Positions 36,284 through 46,166 of a stretch of DNA of 64,000 nt are shown piece by piece. The DNA comes from Avena insularis (Eukaryota; Streptophyta; Magnoliopsida; Poales; Poaceae). Positions within the stretch are counted from its first letter, which is position 1. The number at the start of each line of letters is the position of its first letter. The stretch covers positions 238,431,661 to 238,495,660 of the forward strand of contig CM042685.1 of NCBI GenBank assembly GCA_023614405.1, read 5' to 3'. Made by a program: the position numbers and the translations under genes. The notes under the pieces were generated by a model. The model searched no databases and had not been told where the DNA came from. It saw nothing but the letters and a program-made list of their open reading frames with translations.

Positions 36284-38157
36284 TGTAGGGGTTCGTAGCA
36301 TGGAAAACAAAAAAAATTCTACCACATGCACACAAACAAGCCAAGATCTATCTACTAGATTATAGCAACGAGTCGATAGAAGCACTCACCCTCGAAGATT
36401 CCAAAGCGGTTAACGAGAGCAGATTCTCGTGGGTGATGTAGTCGTACACTTGCCGATATCAAGATCGCCAGAGATTCCTTCGGCGCTTCCACGGTCGGTC
36501 ACATGTTCGGTACTCGATGAAGACCTTCATCTCCCTTCTTCTAGCAGGCAGTAGAGGTTGTAGTTCTCTTCTCGTGATTCCGGCACCACGACAGCGTGGT
36601 GTCGGAAGTAGAGGGAAGATCCCGCAGGGCTTCGCCTAAGCCGGTGCGAGTTATGGTGGATCTAGGGTTTCTCGGCAATCTAGGTTTAGAAGGCAGGGAG
36701 GAGGAGGTGTCGGCGACGACTAGGGCGACGGCGACGAGGCGGCGTAAGGCGGTGGCGTGGCGGCAGCGGCTAGGCGGCGGCGCACAGGTGGGGAGGGCTG
36801 GCTCTTATGGTGTTTGGGGCAGCCCTCCCTTCTATTTATGAGAGGGGTGGCAGCCTTGGGAGGGCAGGGTTTGAATCCAAACCCAAACCCAAGTTGGATT
36901 GAAAGAAGGACTCTTTCCTTCTTCCACTAGGAAACCATTGTTCCAGTTTGACTTTTCAAACCTCCCGTTTGACTTTCAATTTAGAGCTTTAATTGTCTCT
37001 TGCAAATGCCCAAACCAAGTGAATTAGGATATGATCCAATCATTCCACTTACCCATGACACATTCATGTTCCATTCCCCTTCCGGTCCGGTGAACCTTCT
37101 AGAACCTCTCCGATGGAAGCATCGAAATCATTCCCGAACTCCGAAATCGAACTTTCCTTATATGAATCTTATTCTCCGGACCATTCCGAATCTCCTCGTG
37201 ATATCCCGGATCCCATCCAAGACTCTGAACAACATTCAGTATCCCTACTAAACATTCAGTATCCCTACTAAACATTCCATATCTACTAAACAACATCGAA
37301 TCCTTAAGTGTGTCTCCCTGCGGTTCGTGAATTATGCGGACATGACCGAGACACTTCTCCGATCAATAACCAATGGAGGAATCTGGAAATTCATATGGCT
37401 CCCACATATTTCTACGATTTCTTTGCTATCGAATGAACCACTTATATACGATACCAATTTCCCTTTGTCTCGCGATAGTTTACTTATACGAGGTTTGATC
37501 GTCGGTATCTCTGCATACCTAGTTCAACCTCATTACCGATAAGTACTCTTTTCTCGTTCCCGTGATATGTGATCCCTTGTGAGCCAGTCACATGCTTGCA
37601 ACCCAATTGGATGACATTCCACTGAGAGGGCCTAGAGTATATCTATCTGTCATATGGATGGACAAATCCCACTCTTGATCCATGTGCCTCAACACATAAT
37701 TTCCGAACACTCAATGCCACCTTTATATCCACCCAGTTACGATGTGGTGTTTTATGTCATCAAAGCATCCTTCTGGCGATGGTGATTAGCATGATCTCAT
37801 GGTCGAAGGAATTAGGTTACTATGTATCAGAAAGCTTATAGCAAACGAACTATTGAAATGACTTGATCTTAATGCTACGCTTATCTATAGGAGTATGTCC
37901 ATCATACCATTATCCTAATGATATGATCTTGTTGTTAATAACATCTCAATGTTCATGACCGAGAAACCACGACCATCTATTAACCAACAAACTAGTATTG
38001 TAAAGAGGCTTTACCAGGGACTCTAATTTAGTTTACAAATCACACAAGTATTAATGTTTCTGGTTAATACTATTATAGCATGAATGTAAACATTTATCAT
38101 AAACACAAAGATATAATAATAACCACTTTTATTATTGCCTCTAGTATATCTCCAACA
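36284..38157 (-). repeat. 5' LTR of Copia C
   Basis: The full-length copy, 1874 bp, from TGTAGGGGTTCG to TCTCCAACA. It contains an exact 20-bp tandem repeat at 37,231-37,270 (AACATTCAGTATCCCTACTA twice) that is single in the left LTR. Confidence 0.92.
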
Positions 38158-38162
38158 ACATG
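38158..38162 (+). repeat. Right target-site duplication of Copia C (ACATG)
   Basis: ACATG, matching 16,870-16,874. Confidence 0.9.
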
Positions 38163-39329
38163 TGGGCCACAGGGCAACGTCAACAACACCCCAGCGCCAC
38201 CTAGGCTCGACGGTGGCAGTGGCTCAGATGACCACGGCCACGGCGGAAGCGAGCACGCGGGGCAGCGGGGAAGCGCACATCTGGCTCAGTTTGACGCAGA
38301 CGACCTTATAGTGGCGGCATCGCCCTGTTTTGGCAAGCAAAGCTTCGACAACGACGACATCTGATGGCGAGCGGCGGCGGCGTTCGTCGGCACGGCAACA
38401 CAAAGCGCGGGAGGAAGAGGGGGAGGGTCCTTGCGGACCAGAATCTCACCACTAACCGAACAGTGGTGACGACGAGGCACGAGGAGGCCGGACAACGACG
38501 AATCGACGGTGGACGGCGTCAGGGAGGGAGATGTCGATCGGTGCTCCAGGGACTTCTCCTGCGTACGCGAGTGGCGTCAATCAACGGAGTCGAGCAAGGC
38601 AGTCACTGATGTGGTCTCGGAAAGGCAAGGGGAGGCGACGAGCGGCGACAACCTTGAGCACCTGTGAGCTCGGTTCTGTCCGGGGAAGAGAAATGGGGAA
38701 AGTAGGGGTTAGGGTTCATCCAAGCGGCGGGGAGGGTTCTTATAGGCACCAAAGGTGTCGGTAACACGAATCTCCTCATGGCGGGGATTATAGCGAGGCA
38801 GGAACAGCGTCGGCATCGCCACGCAGCATCTTTGGTCGACGACTTCCTTTTATCATCGAGGAAGAAGAAAGGGAAAAGAAGCGAAGGGGTACGGTCCTGG
38901 TGCTGGGTTTCGGTTGGGCCAAGATGGGCCGCGGAAAACTGCTGGCTGCGCGATTGAGCGACAAATAGGGAGAGGAAAGGAATGGGTCGTCCTGGCTGGC
39001 TGCTGCTCTATTTTTTATCAAAACCTTTTTCAAATTCTATTTTGGTTTTCTCTCTTTTGCAAACCATTTCCAAAACTGTTTTTGGATGTTTCAAAAATAC
39101 CAGAGACTTTTGTAAATACTTAAAATACTATGGAACCCTTTTATTCAATTTGGGATCCAAACTTTTTATACTTTTCAAATTCAAAACCATTTTGAATTGT
39201 ATTTAGAGAGGGAAGGGAAATAGGGTTTGGGGTTTTATTCTATTTCTTTCTTGCATGCATTTTTTTAGATGATGCTCATGAATGCACAATCAACACTAAA
39301 TATTGATTAAGTAAAACTGAGGTGTTACA
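38163..39329 (-). repeat. 5' LTR of element A, outer fragment
   Basis: Continues LTR A after Copia C up to GGTGTTACA. It is GC-rich to about 38,990 and AT-rich afterwards, as in LTR D. It has no counterpart in the left LTR of A because that copy is truncated at 8318. Confidence 0.82.
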
Positions 39330-39334
39330 ACAAG
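39330..39334 (+). repeat. Right target-site duplication of element A (ACAAG)
   Basis: ACAAG matching 6530-6534; element X gag coding resumes in the correct frame directly after it. Confidence 0.9.
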
Positions 39335-41160
39335 TCGGCCACATGTGGAAATAAGAAAGTTTTGTTCATCCACAACAATGGCGATGAAGAATACTTTAGT
39401 GAAGATGAGTTTGATGCAAGGGTCAAGGAATCTTTGGCAAGGCAACATTTGGAAGATGACCAAGAACTACTTGTGTGTGAGCATGACGCAAGTCCATCGC
39501 TTGTTTTCACAAGGGTCTTAACTACTCAAGCCCATGAGCATGAAGACCAAAGATCCAACATCTTTCAAACACGTGTCGGTATCAATGCGAAATCTATCAA
39601 AGTGGTCATCGATGGAGGGAGTTGCCATAATATTGCAAGCACGAAGTTGTGTGAAAAGCTCAACCTTACCCTCCATCCACACAAGCACCCTTACCATATA
39701 CAATGGCTAAGTGACCAAGGGTCCGTGAAGATCAAGCAGACCATCTCGGTAACATTCTCAATTGGACCATACAAGGACACAGTGGAGTGTGATGTGGTCC
39801 CCGTTACGATTTGCCATATGTTGCTAGGAATGCCTTGGAAATATGACAAGCGTGCTTTCCATGATGGTCACACAAATACTTATACATTCAGATGGCTTAA
39901 CAAGACATGCGTTTTGCAACCAATGACTCCTAGCCAAATAATTGAGTATAATGCAAAGGCTTTAGCGGGGGCGCAAACCACAAAACCATTTTTTGAGAAG
40001 AGCAGTGAGCGAGAGAACCACAATATAGTGAGCGAGAGCCACATGCCAAACTCTAGTGGAAAAACTAAGAGTGTTCTACTTGCCACCAAAAGTGAGATGA
40101 GAGAAGTGCGGAACAACCCATCCATCTTGCATTATGTCCTTATATGCAAGGGACTAGTGCAAAGAACTAATGACTTGACAAATGTTCCTCCTTCTTTGAT
40201 GACTATTTAACAGGAATTCAAAGATGTGTTTCCCGAAGAGCTTCTTATGGACTACCCCTCTTCGTGGAATCGAGCAGCGCATCGACCTCATACCCGGCGC
40301 ACCTCTCCCAAACTGCGTCGCATACCGCACGAACTCGGAAGAGACGAAGGAGATAGAACGACAAATCAACCAACTCGTCTCCAAAGGTTTGATCCAAGTA
40401 AGTACTAGCCCAAGCGCGGTACCCGTGATTCTTGTCCCAGAGATGGATGATACGTTGCGGTTATGCATGGACTGTCGTCCAATCAATGCTATCACCGTGC
40501 ATTATCGACATCCTATACCGCGTCTTGATGACATGCTTGATGAGTTGTGTGGGGCCACTGTATTTTCAAAAATTGATCTTCGTAGTGGTTACCATCAAAT
40601 ACGCATGGCCGGGGGTGATGAGTGTAAAACCACCTTCAAGACAAAACTTGGTCTCTATGAATGGTTGGTTATGCCTTTTGGCTTATCTAATGCCCATCCA
40701 CTTTCATGCGCCTTATGAACCATATTTTGAGATCTCTCATTGGAAAGAGTGTAGTTGTTTACTTTGATGATATTATTGTCTATAGCAAGTCACTAGAGGA
40801 GCATGTTACTCATGTCAAAGAGGTTCTACAAATTCTTCATCATGAAAATCTCTATGCTAATCTCCCAAAGTGCACTTTTGCCAAAGACAAATTGATTTTC
40901 CTTGGATTTGTTGTTTCTTCTAATGGAATTGAAGTTGATGTCTCAAAAGTTAAGGACATATGAGATTGGCCCGTTCCTACCAATGTTAGTGAACTTCGTA
41001 CTTTTCATGGGTTGACCGGTTTATACCGTCGCTTTGTGAAAGACTTTTCTATCATTGCTTGCCCTCTCAACGATTTGACCAAGAAAAATGTCACATTTGT
41101 TTCGGGTAAAGCACAACAAAAGGCATTTGATGAGCTCAAAAATAGGCTCACTGAAGCACC
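39335..41160 (+). pseudogene. Element X gag end, protease and reverse transcriptase
   Basis: The first codons supply the last cysteine of the zinc knuckle begun at 6505. The frame to 40,210 holds a retropepsin-like protease (VIDGGSCHNIAS near 39,605-39,640, then MLLGMPW). A stop and frameshift near 40,210-40,330 lead to RT: the frame 40,224-40,718 has [27 protein letters not shown] and MPFGLSNA, and after another frameshift 40,706-40,963 has the catalytic YFDD box. A TGA at 40,961-40,963 and then the LTEAP block bring the sequence to the solo LTR insertion. Confidence 0.9.
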
Positions 41161-42524
41161 TGATATGTCCAAAACGTATCTACTTTCTCGAACACTTTGC
41201 TATTGTTTCTTCTCTAAACTTGTGTGATTTGGATACAACTAACACTTGATCAAGTATTTCAGAATTACCTTGGTGTCTTCTTTTATGCAGAAAATAAACT
41301 ATCGGAAAAATCCCAAAAATATGCCAAAATTATATTTCACCGTAAGATCACGGACAGGAAGGAGAGCGGAGAGGGAGACACTGGGGCCACACCACCTACC
41401 AGCGGGCCCACCACCGTCATACCGGAGGGGTGCACCACCCAGCACCCTCGGCCTCCTCACGCCTATAAGTTGCCTTTCGACCTAAAAACCGAGGGGTTCG
41501 ATAGTTTTCAGAAAGAGTTCATTCACGCCGTCACCAGAAACCAAGATTTGGATCCAGAAACTCTGTTCTGGCACCCTGCCGGGACGAGGAATTTGGAGAG
41601 GATCATCGCCATCGTCATCACCAACGCATCTCCATCACCCACCGATGTTTCCCTCATCCATGAGTGAGTAATCCCCCACTGTAGACTTGGGGATGGTAGG
41701 GATTGGATGAGTTCTATCATGTAATCGAATAAGATCTGTTAGGGCATAGTGCCTAGTTTATCTTGTGCTATTTGACTTTGTTGCAACTTGTTGTGCTTAA
41801 TGCTTGTCACTAGGGCCCGAGTGCCATAATCTCATATCTAAACTTATTATTGAATCATTATGATAGTATTGTTTGTGATCTTATCTGCAAGTTGTGTACA
41901 CATATCACTGTCTGGATCCAAAGGCCCCAAAGTGACAAAAATTGGGACAACCGGAGGGGATGGCTTTGGTGTGAGGATCACATGTGTTCATGGAGTGTTA
42001 ATGCTTTGCTCCGGTGCTCTATTAAAAGGAGCACCTTAATTGCCGATAGTTCCTAGAGGCTTTGCCACGGGCTGGCTGGACAGAAGATGTTGTGCAAGTT
42101 CTCATTGCAAGCACGTATGACTATATTTGGAGCACATGCCTAGGATTGTTTAGTACTTCGATGCTTGTTATTATTTATCTGCAATGCCCTAGATCTTGAA
42201 GTTACATGTTTAGACTCGTCCATGCAACACCCGTCCATCCATCCCTATGCCTACCGCGCTTGAATCCTACTGTTACCATTACTGTTACTATTGCTCCTAT
42301 TTCCTTTATTCTTTATTCTTTATTCTTGTTGTTGTTGCTTTCTTTGTTACTACCAAACTGCTCTTGATAAACTTACGTGAGCAAGAACTATTTCAGTGTG
42401 CATGAACTGACAACTCAGTTGTTCAGGCTTGCAAGTATTCTTTGGCTCCCCTTGTGTCGAATCAATAAATTGGGTAATACTACCCGCGAAGACTGTTGCG
42501 ATCCCCTATACTTGTGGGTCATCA
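41161..42524 (+). mobile_element. Solo gypsy LTR inserted in element X pol
   Basis: Opens TGATATGTCC and ends CTTGTGGGTCATCA; 1364 bp. The flanks are GCACC (41,156-41,160) and ACACC (42,525-42,529), a 5 bp target duplication with one mismatch. The X RNase H frame resumes correctly after it, so no other material was lost. A GC-rich promoter-like block (41,350-41,470) with CCTATAAG lies inside. No internal region is present, as expected after recombination between two LTRs. It resembles the Sabrina/WHAM type; that name is tentative. Confidence 0.85.
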
Positions 42525-42529
42525 ACACC

Positions 42530-44120
42530 ACTCCTTGCTTTACCGGATTTCACAAAAACTTTTGAGATCGAGTGTGACGCTAGTGGTATTGGCATTGGAG
42601 GTGTCCTTATGCAAAACGGGCGTCCTATTGCATACCATAGCGAGAAACTTAATGGCGTGTGCCTTAAATATCTGATTTATGACAAAGAGATTTTTGCCTT
42701 AGTTTGTGTCCTTCAAGTGTGGCAACACTACCTTTGTCCCAAATAATTTATCATACATTCCGACCATGAGTCATTGAAATATCTTAAGGGTCAAGCCAAT
42801 TTGAGTAAAAGGCACGCCAAGTGGGTTAAGTTCATGGAGTATTTTCCTTACATTGTCAAGTACAAGAAGGGCAAAGAAAATGTAGTAGCAGACGCCTTAT
42901 CTTGCAAAAATACTAGCCTTCTTATGCGCCTTGAAGTAAATGTGTTGGGACTTGATGACATCAAATCATTGTATGCTTCCAACCCATTCTTTGGATCAAT
43001 TTTTGAAAAGTGTTCAATAGACAAAGGGGTTGATGATTTCTATTTGCATAAGGGTTTTCTATTCAAACAAAACAAGCTTTGCATTCCGAAGTCGTCTCTC
43101 CAAATTTTGCTTCTTCAAGAGTCCCATGGTGGAGGCCTTATGGGTCACTTTGGCCGTGATAAGACATATGACATGCTCTCCACTCACTACTATTGGCCCA
43201 AGTTGAAGCGCGACATGGAGCGCCACGTCCAACGATGCACTACATGTGTCCAAGCTAAGTCTAAGTCCAACCCATCTAATCTTTATATGCCATTGCCTAT
43301 TCCTCATGCACCTTGGTCGGACATTAGCATGGACTTTGTGTTAGGATTACCTAGATCTAAACATGGCCATGATTCTATATTTTTCTTAGTGGGTCATTTT
43401 TCCAAAATGGCACACTTCATTCCGTGCCATAAGACTGATGATGCTTCACATGTGGCAAATCTGTTTTTCAGGGAGATAATTCGGCTACACGGTGTGCCTC
43501 AAACGATCGTCTCCGACCACGACGTCAAGTTCATGAGATACTTTTGGAAGACACTCATGGCCAAGCTCGACATCAAGATACTATTCTCGTCCGCATCACA
43601 CCCCCAAACGGATGGACAAACCGAGGTTGTCAACCGAAGCCTCGGAATGCTACTCCGTGTGTTGATCAAGAAGAACCTTAAGGATTGGGAGGAATGCATT
43701 CCCCATGCCGAGTTCGCCTACAACCGCGCCAAACACTCCACCATCGTGATGAGCCCGTTCATGATCGTCTATGGATTCGAGCCCCTCACCGCGCTCGACA
43801 TCATACCTCTTCCTCTCCATGACCGCACCAACATGGACGTCGACAAGCGCGCCCAAGCAATGAAGATACTCCATGAAGACACAAGAGCTACGATCGAGCA
43901 ACAAGTGCTTCGCCAAGCATCAAGGCTAAACAAGAACAAGAAAGAGATAATCTTCGAAGAAAGCGACCTTGTGTGGATACACTTGAGTAAATACCGCTTC
44001 CCCAAGGATCGCGACTCCAAGCTCAAGCCAAGGGGCGATGGACCTTTCAAAGTACTCAAGAGGATCAATAACAACGCCTACATATCGACATCCCAACATC
44101 AAAGTACCTTGTGAGCCCGA
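42530..44120 (+). pseudogene. Element X RNase H and integrase
   Basis: RNase H (42,530-42,745) has [10 protein letters not shown] and the YDKEIFALV block. A TAA at 42,744-42,746 breaks it before [10 protein letters not shown]. The frame 42,774-44,114 holds the integrase: the zinc region [11 protein letters not shown] ... CTTCVQAK, then [17 protein letters not shown] and [11 protein letters not shown], giving the D, D and E positions. A basic C-terminal domain ([13 protein letters not shown]) follows. A frameshift near 44,085 ends it. Coding sense (TRARAKLLQAKVNSLLSS, near 44,277-44,330) seems to continue into or up to the 3' LTR. Confidence 0.92.
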
Positions 44121-44213
44121 CGTTCAATGTCAAGGACCTCTCACCATTCCATGGAGATGATGACGTTGAGAAGGTTGAAGAGTCGAGGGCGACTCTTTCC
44201 CAAGGGGGGGAGC

Positions 44214-45289
44214 TGATGCAGCCCGTCCTCCGAACGCTACTACATCTACTCCTACTAGTCCCCCAAGTGGACCAATGACCCGCGCTCGAGCCAAACTCCT
44301 ACAAGCTAAGGTTAACTCACTCCTTTCCTCGTGTGATTTCGATATGCCCTTGGATGGCTTGCTACTTCATACCCCGACTCTATGCATCCTCAGGTATGAA
44401 GGAAAGGACCAATGGAAAGGAGCAACCACGACGGAGGCGACTCGGGTCCTGGTCCCAGTGATTACATACCACACAACACCGGTACTACCGACTACATTAT
44501 CGGGCCGCTGCTACCGCACTTACCAGAAGGTGCCTGAAGAACCCCAGGCCACCCAACGGCACTACCGGTCACCGTAACCGGTACTACCGGCCAGCGGTAC
44601 TACCGCCCCTACTAACGCATGCTCTAGAAGGATTCCACTGAAGCCCCAAGTCCGCAAGCGGTACTACCGGATACCTATAACGGTACTACCGGCAGCATAG
44701 TGCGATACTACCGGCATCGATACTAAGACCGCATTTCAACGCCTGAAACCTTTACTACACTTTCCTGTTTTGTTCCCAAAGTACCCCTGTTTATGTGGAT
44801 GGCCTATAAATATCCCTACCCTCCATTGTAATGTTCAGACTTAGATAATTGTAATTGAAGACACCCCTTGAGGATCTATCAATTGCTAGTCTCATGCTCC
44901 TTGATAAGGAGCACCAATTATCCCCCACCTCTTGGATTTTGCCACGTGCGTTCAAGTTGTAGAAGTCTTTGGAGTCGGTGTCTCGTCTCCAAGTAGTCAA
45001 GATCTCATCAAGCCTCTCACCCCCGTTGTTGGCCGTGGGAGAGTGTCTTGGCCGACGCCGATCCTAGGGATTATGTTGGACCGGTTGCCACCGGCGTGAG
45101 CTACCGGCTTGTATCGTGTCTTCGTATGTGTGCGTGCGTTCATCGAGTTCTTCTCGTGTGAGTTCGTGGATTTCATCCTCCCTCCTCCTCCCACTCGCCT
45201 TCACCTCGAGTTCCACGGGGATTCGTGAAAGATCGGGCAACCCCAAGGGGTCAACCCTAACACGCACCCTTGTTGCGGAATCGACCATG
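44214..45289 (+). repeat. 3' LTR of element X (limits approximate)
   Basis: A G-run polypurine tract (CAAGGGGGGGAGC) ends at 44,213 and TGATGCAGCC follows. Within it are repeated CGGTACTACCG words (44,478-44,730), a TATA-like GGCCTATAAATATCC near 44,800 and a CACC-rich 3' part. With no 5' partner in the window the exact ends cannot be confirmed; CGACCA near 45,288 is a plausible end. The TRARAK coding block overlaps its first 200 bases, so the true start might lie further right. Confidence 0.55.
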
Positions 45290-46166
45290 TCGAGAGAAGA
45301 GTGGTTCATGGCGAAGCGGAGGACGTTGCGTAGAGGCGCATGCGAGAGAGAGGGAGAGGCACGAGCGAAGGACGCAGGTGACGGCCTCTTTCTCTGGCGG
45401 CGGCGCGAAACCAGGAGGACGACGAGGCGACGAGCTCACTCGGAAGATGGGGAGGCGCTGGCTCGATCCTGAAACCGCGAAGCCGTCGCAGCCTTCCGCT
45501 CCTCCCAATGGCCTTCCACCCATGTGCTCCTCCTAGCAGCCGCGGCGCGGGTGGCGGCCGGAGCTGCTCCTGGCAATGGCGGCGACTTGAGATCGAGCAA
45601 AGGAGAGAGCGGCGCCGGCGGCAACAGGTAGGGAGAAGAACGAGGGGGCGGAGGCATGGGGAAAGGAGGAGGAGGATGTCACGAGGTTGGGAGTTAGGCA
45701 ATCATGGTTGGTTAGGGTTTTCACCCAAGCGTCGTAGCGGGCTGCTACCCCTGCTCGATTACCTGGGAGCCCTATATGCGGGCCTGGACGATTTCCAGCG
45801 AGGAATGAGAACGGTTGGGTAGAGGGAGACGCGCCCATGGGTGAAAAAAGAGAGTAGGCGCACCAAATCAATTTTTTACTGTTTACATGTGTAAAATCGT
45901 CTGACCACGAACCAACGATCTAGATTTCGTTTCAACACTCAATCGTACGGTCCAGAATAAACAACGCTTGGGGTTGCCTATGGGAATGCATCGATTACAC
46001 CTTTGGACGCTACCAGGCAGCAATCCCATCTCTCTGTACAAGACACGAGTAACAGATTCGGTCCTAGCAAATTTCATCCATGCTTGATTGCTAGTTTCAG
46101 TCTTCAGACCGTCGTCTCAGATCTCAATCCCAGAACCACATGTATAGTACTACCAGGCAGGTGAAG
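45290..46166. other. Unassigned GC-rich block between element X and the DUF547 gene
   Basis: About 0.55 kb of GC-rich sequence followed by a more AT-rich 0.3 kb. On the minus strand it reads CATATAGGGC near 45,775, AAACCCTAACC near 45,712 and then a C-rich open frame (45,436-45,657), the layout of a plant 5' UTR with a first exon, cut by the 3' LTR of X. No domain is recognisable; it could equally be part of an old LTR. No clear polyadenylation signal for the DUF547 gene was found in it. Confidence 0.4.

Larger units (their letters stand above)
16875..38157 (-). mobile_element. Copia C: minus-strand Ty1/copia retrotransposon (Angela/WIS/BARE-like)
   Basis: The two LTRs open TGTAGGGG (plus-strand reading) and the right one ends CCAACA, flanked by ACATG duplications. 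On the minus strand the order is 5' LTR, primer binding site, gag, protease, integrase, RT, RNase H, 3' LTR, which is the Copia order (integrase before RT). It is split between integrase and RT by gypsy D. The 3' LTR has lost its U3 start and the polypurine tract. The family assignment rests on the LTR opening TGTTGGAGATAT and general resemblance, so it is approximate. Confidence 0.9.
6535..39329 (-). mobile_element. Element A: minus-strand gypsy, container of B, C and D
   Basis: The outer ends are TGTGACACCC at 6535 and GGTGTTACA at 39,329, flanked by the 5 bp duplication ACAAG. On the minus strand the order is: 5' LTR (38,163-39,329, then 16,190-16,874, then 10,511-10,548, split by C and B), primer binding site at 10,494-10,505, a decayed internal region (8319-10,493), and a truncated 3' LTR (6535-8318). 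Without the nested elements the LTR would be about 3.3 kb by rough addition. The coding region is mostly deleted. Confidence 0.88.
5736..45289 (+). mobile_element. Element X: plus-strand Ty3/gypsy retrotransposon, host of the nest
   Basis: Three separated blocks add up to one gypsy element: gag at 5736-6534; the end of gag, protease and RT at 39,335-41,160; and RNase H plus integrase at 42,530-44,120, followed by a 3' LTR. They are separated by element A and by a solo LTR. Each gap is flanked by a short target duplication, and the reading frame resumes on the far side, so this is a single disrupted element. The matching 5' LTR and the start of gag are missing at 5735. Its right end near 45,289 is approximate. 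Confidence 0.8.
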
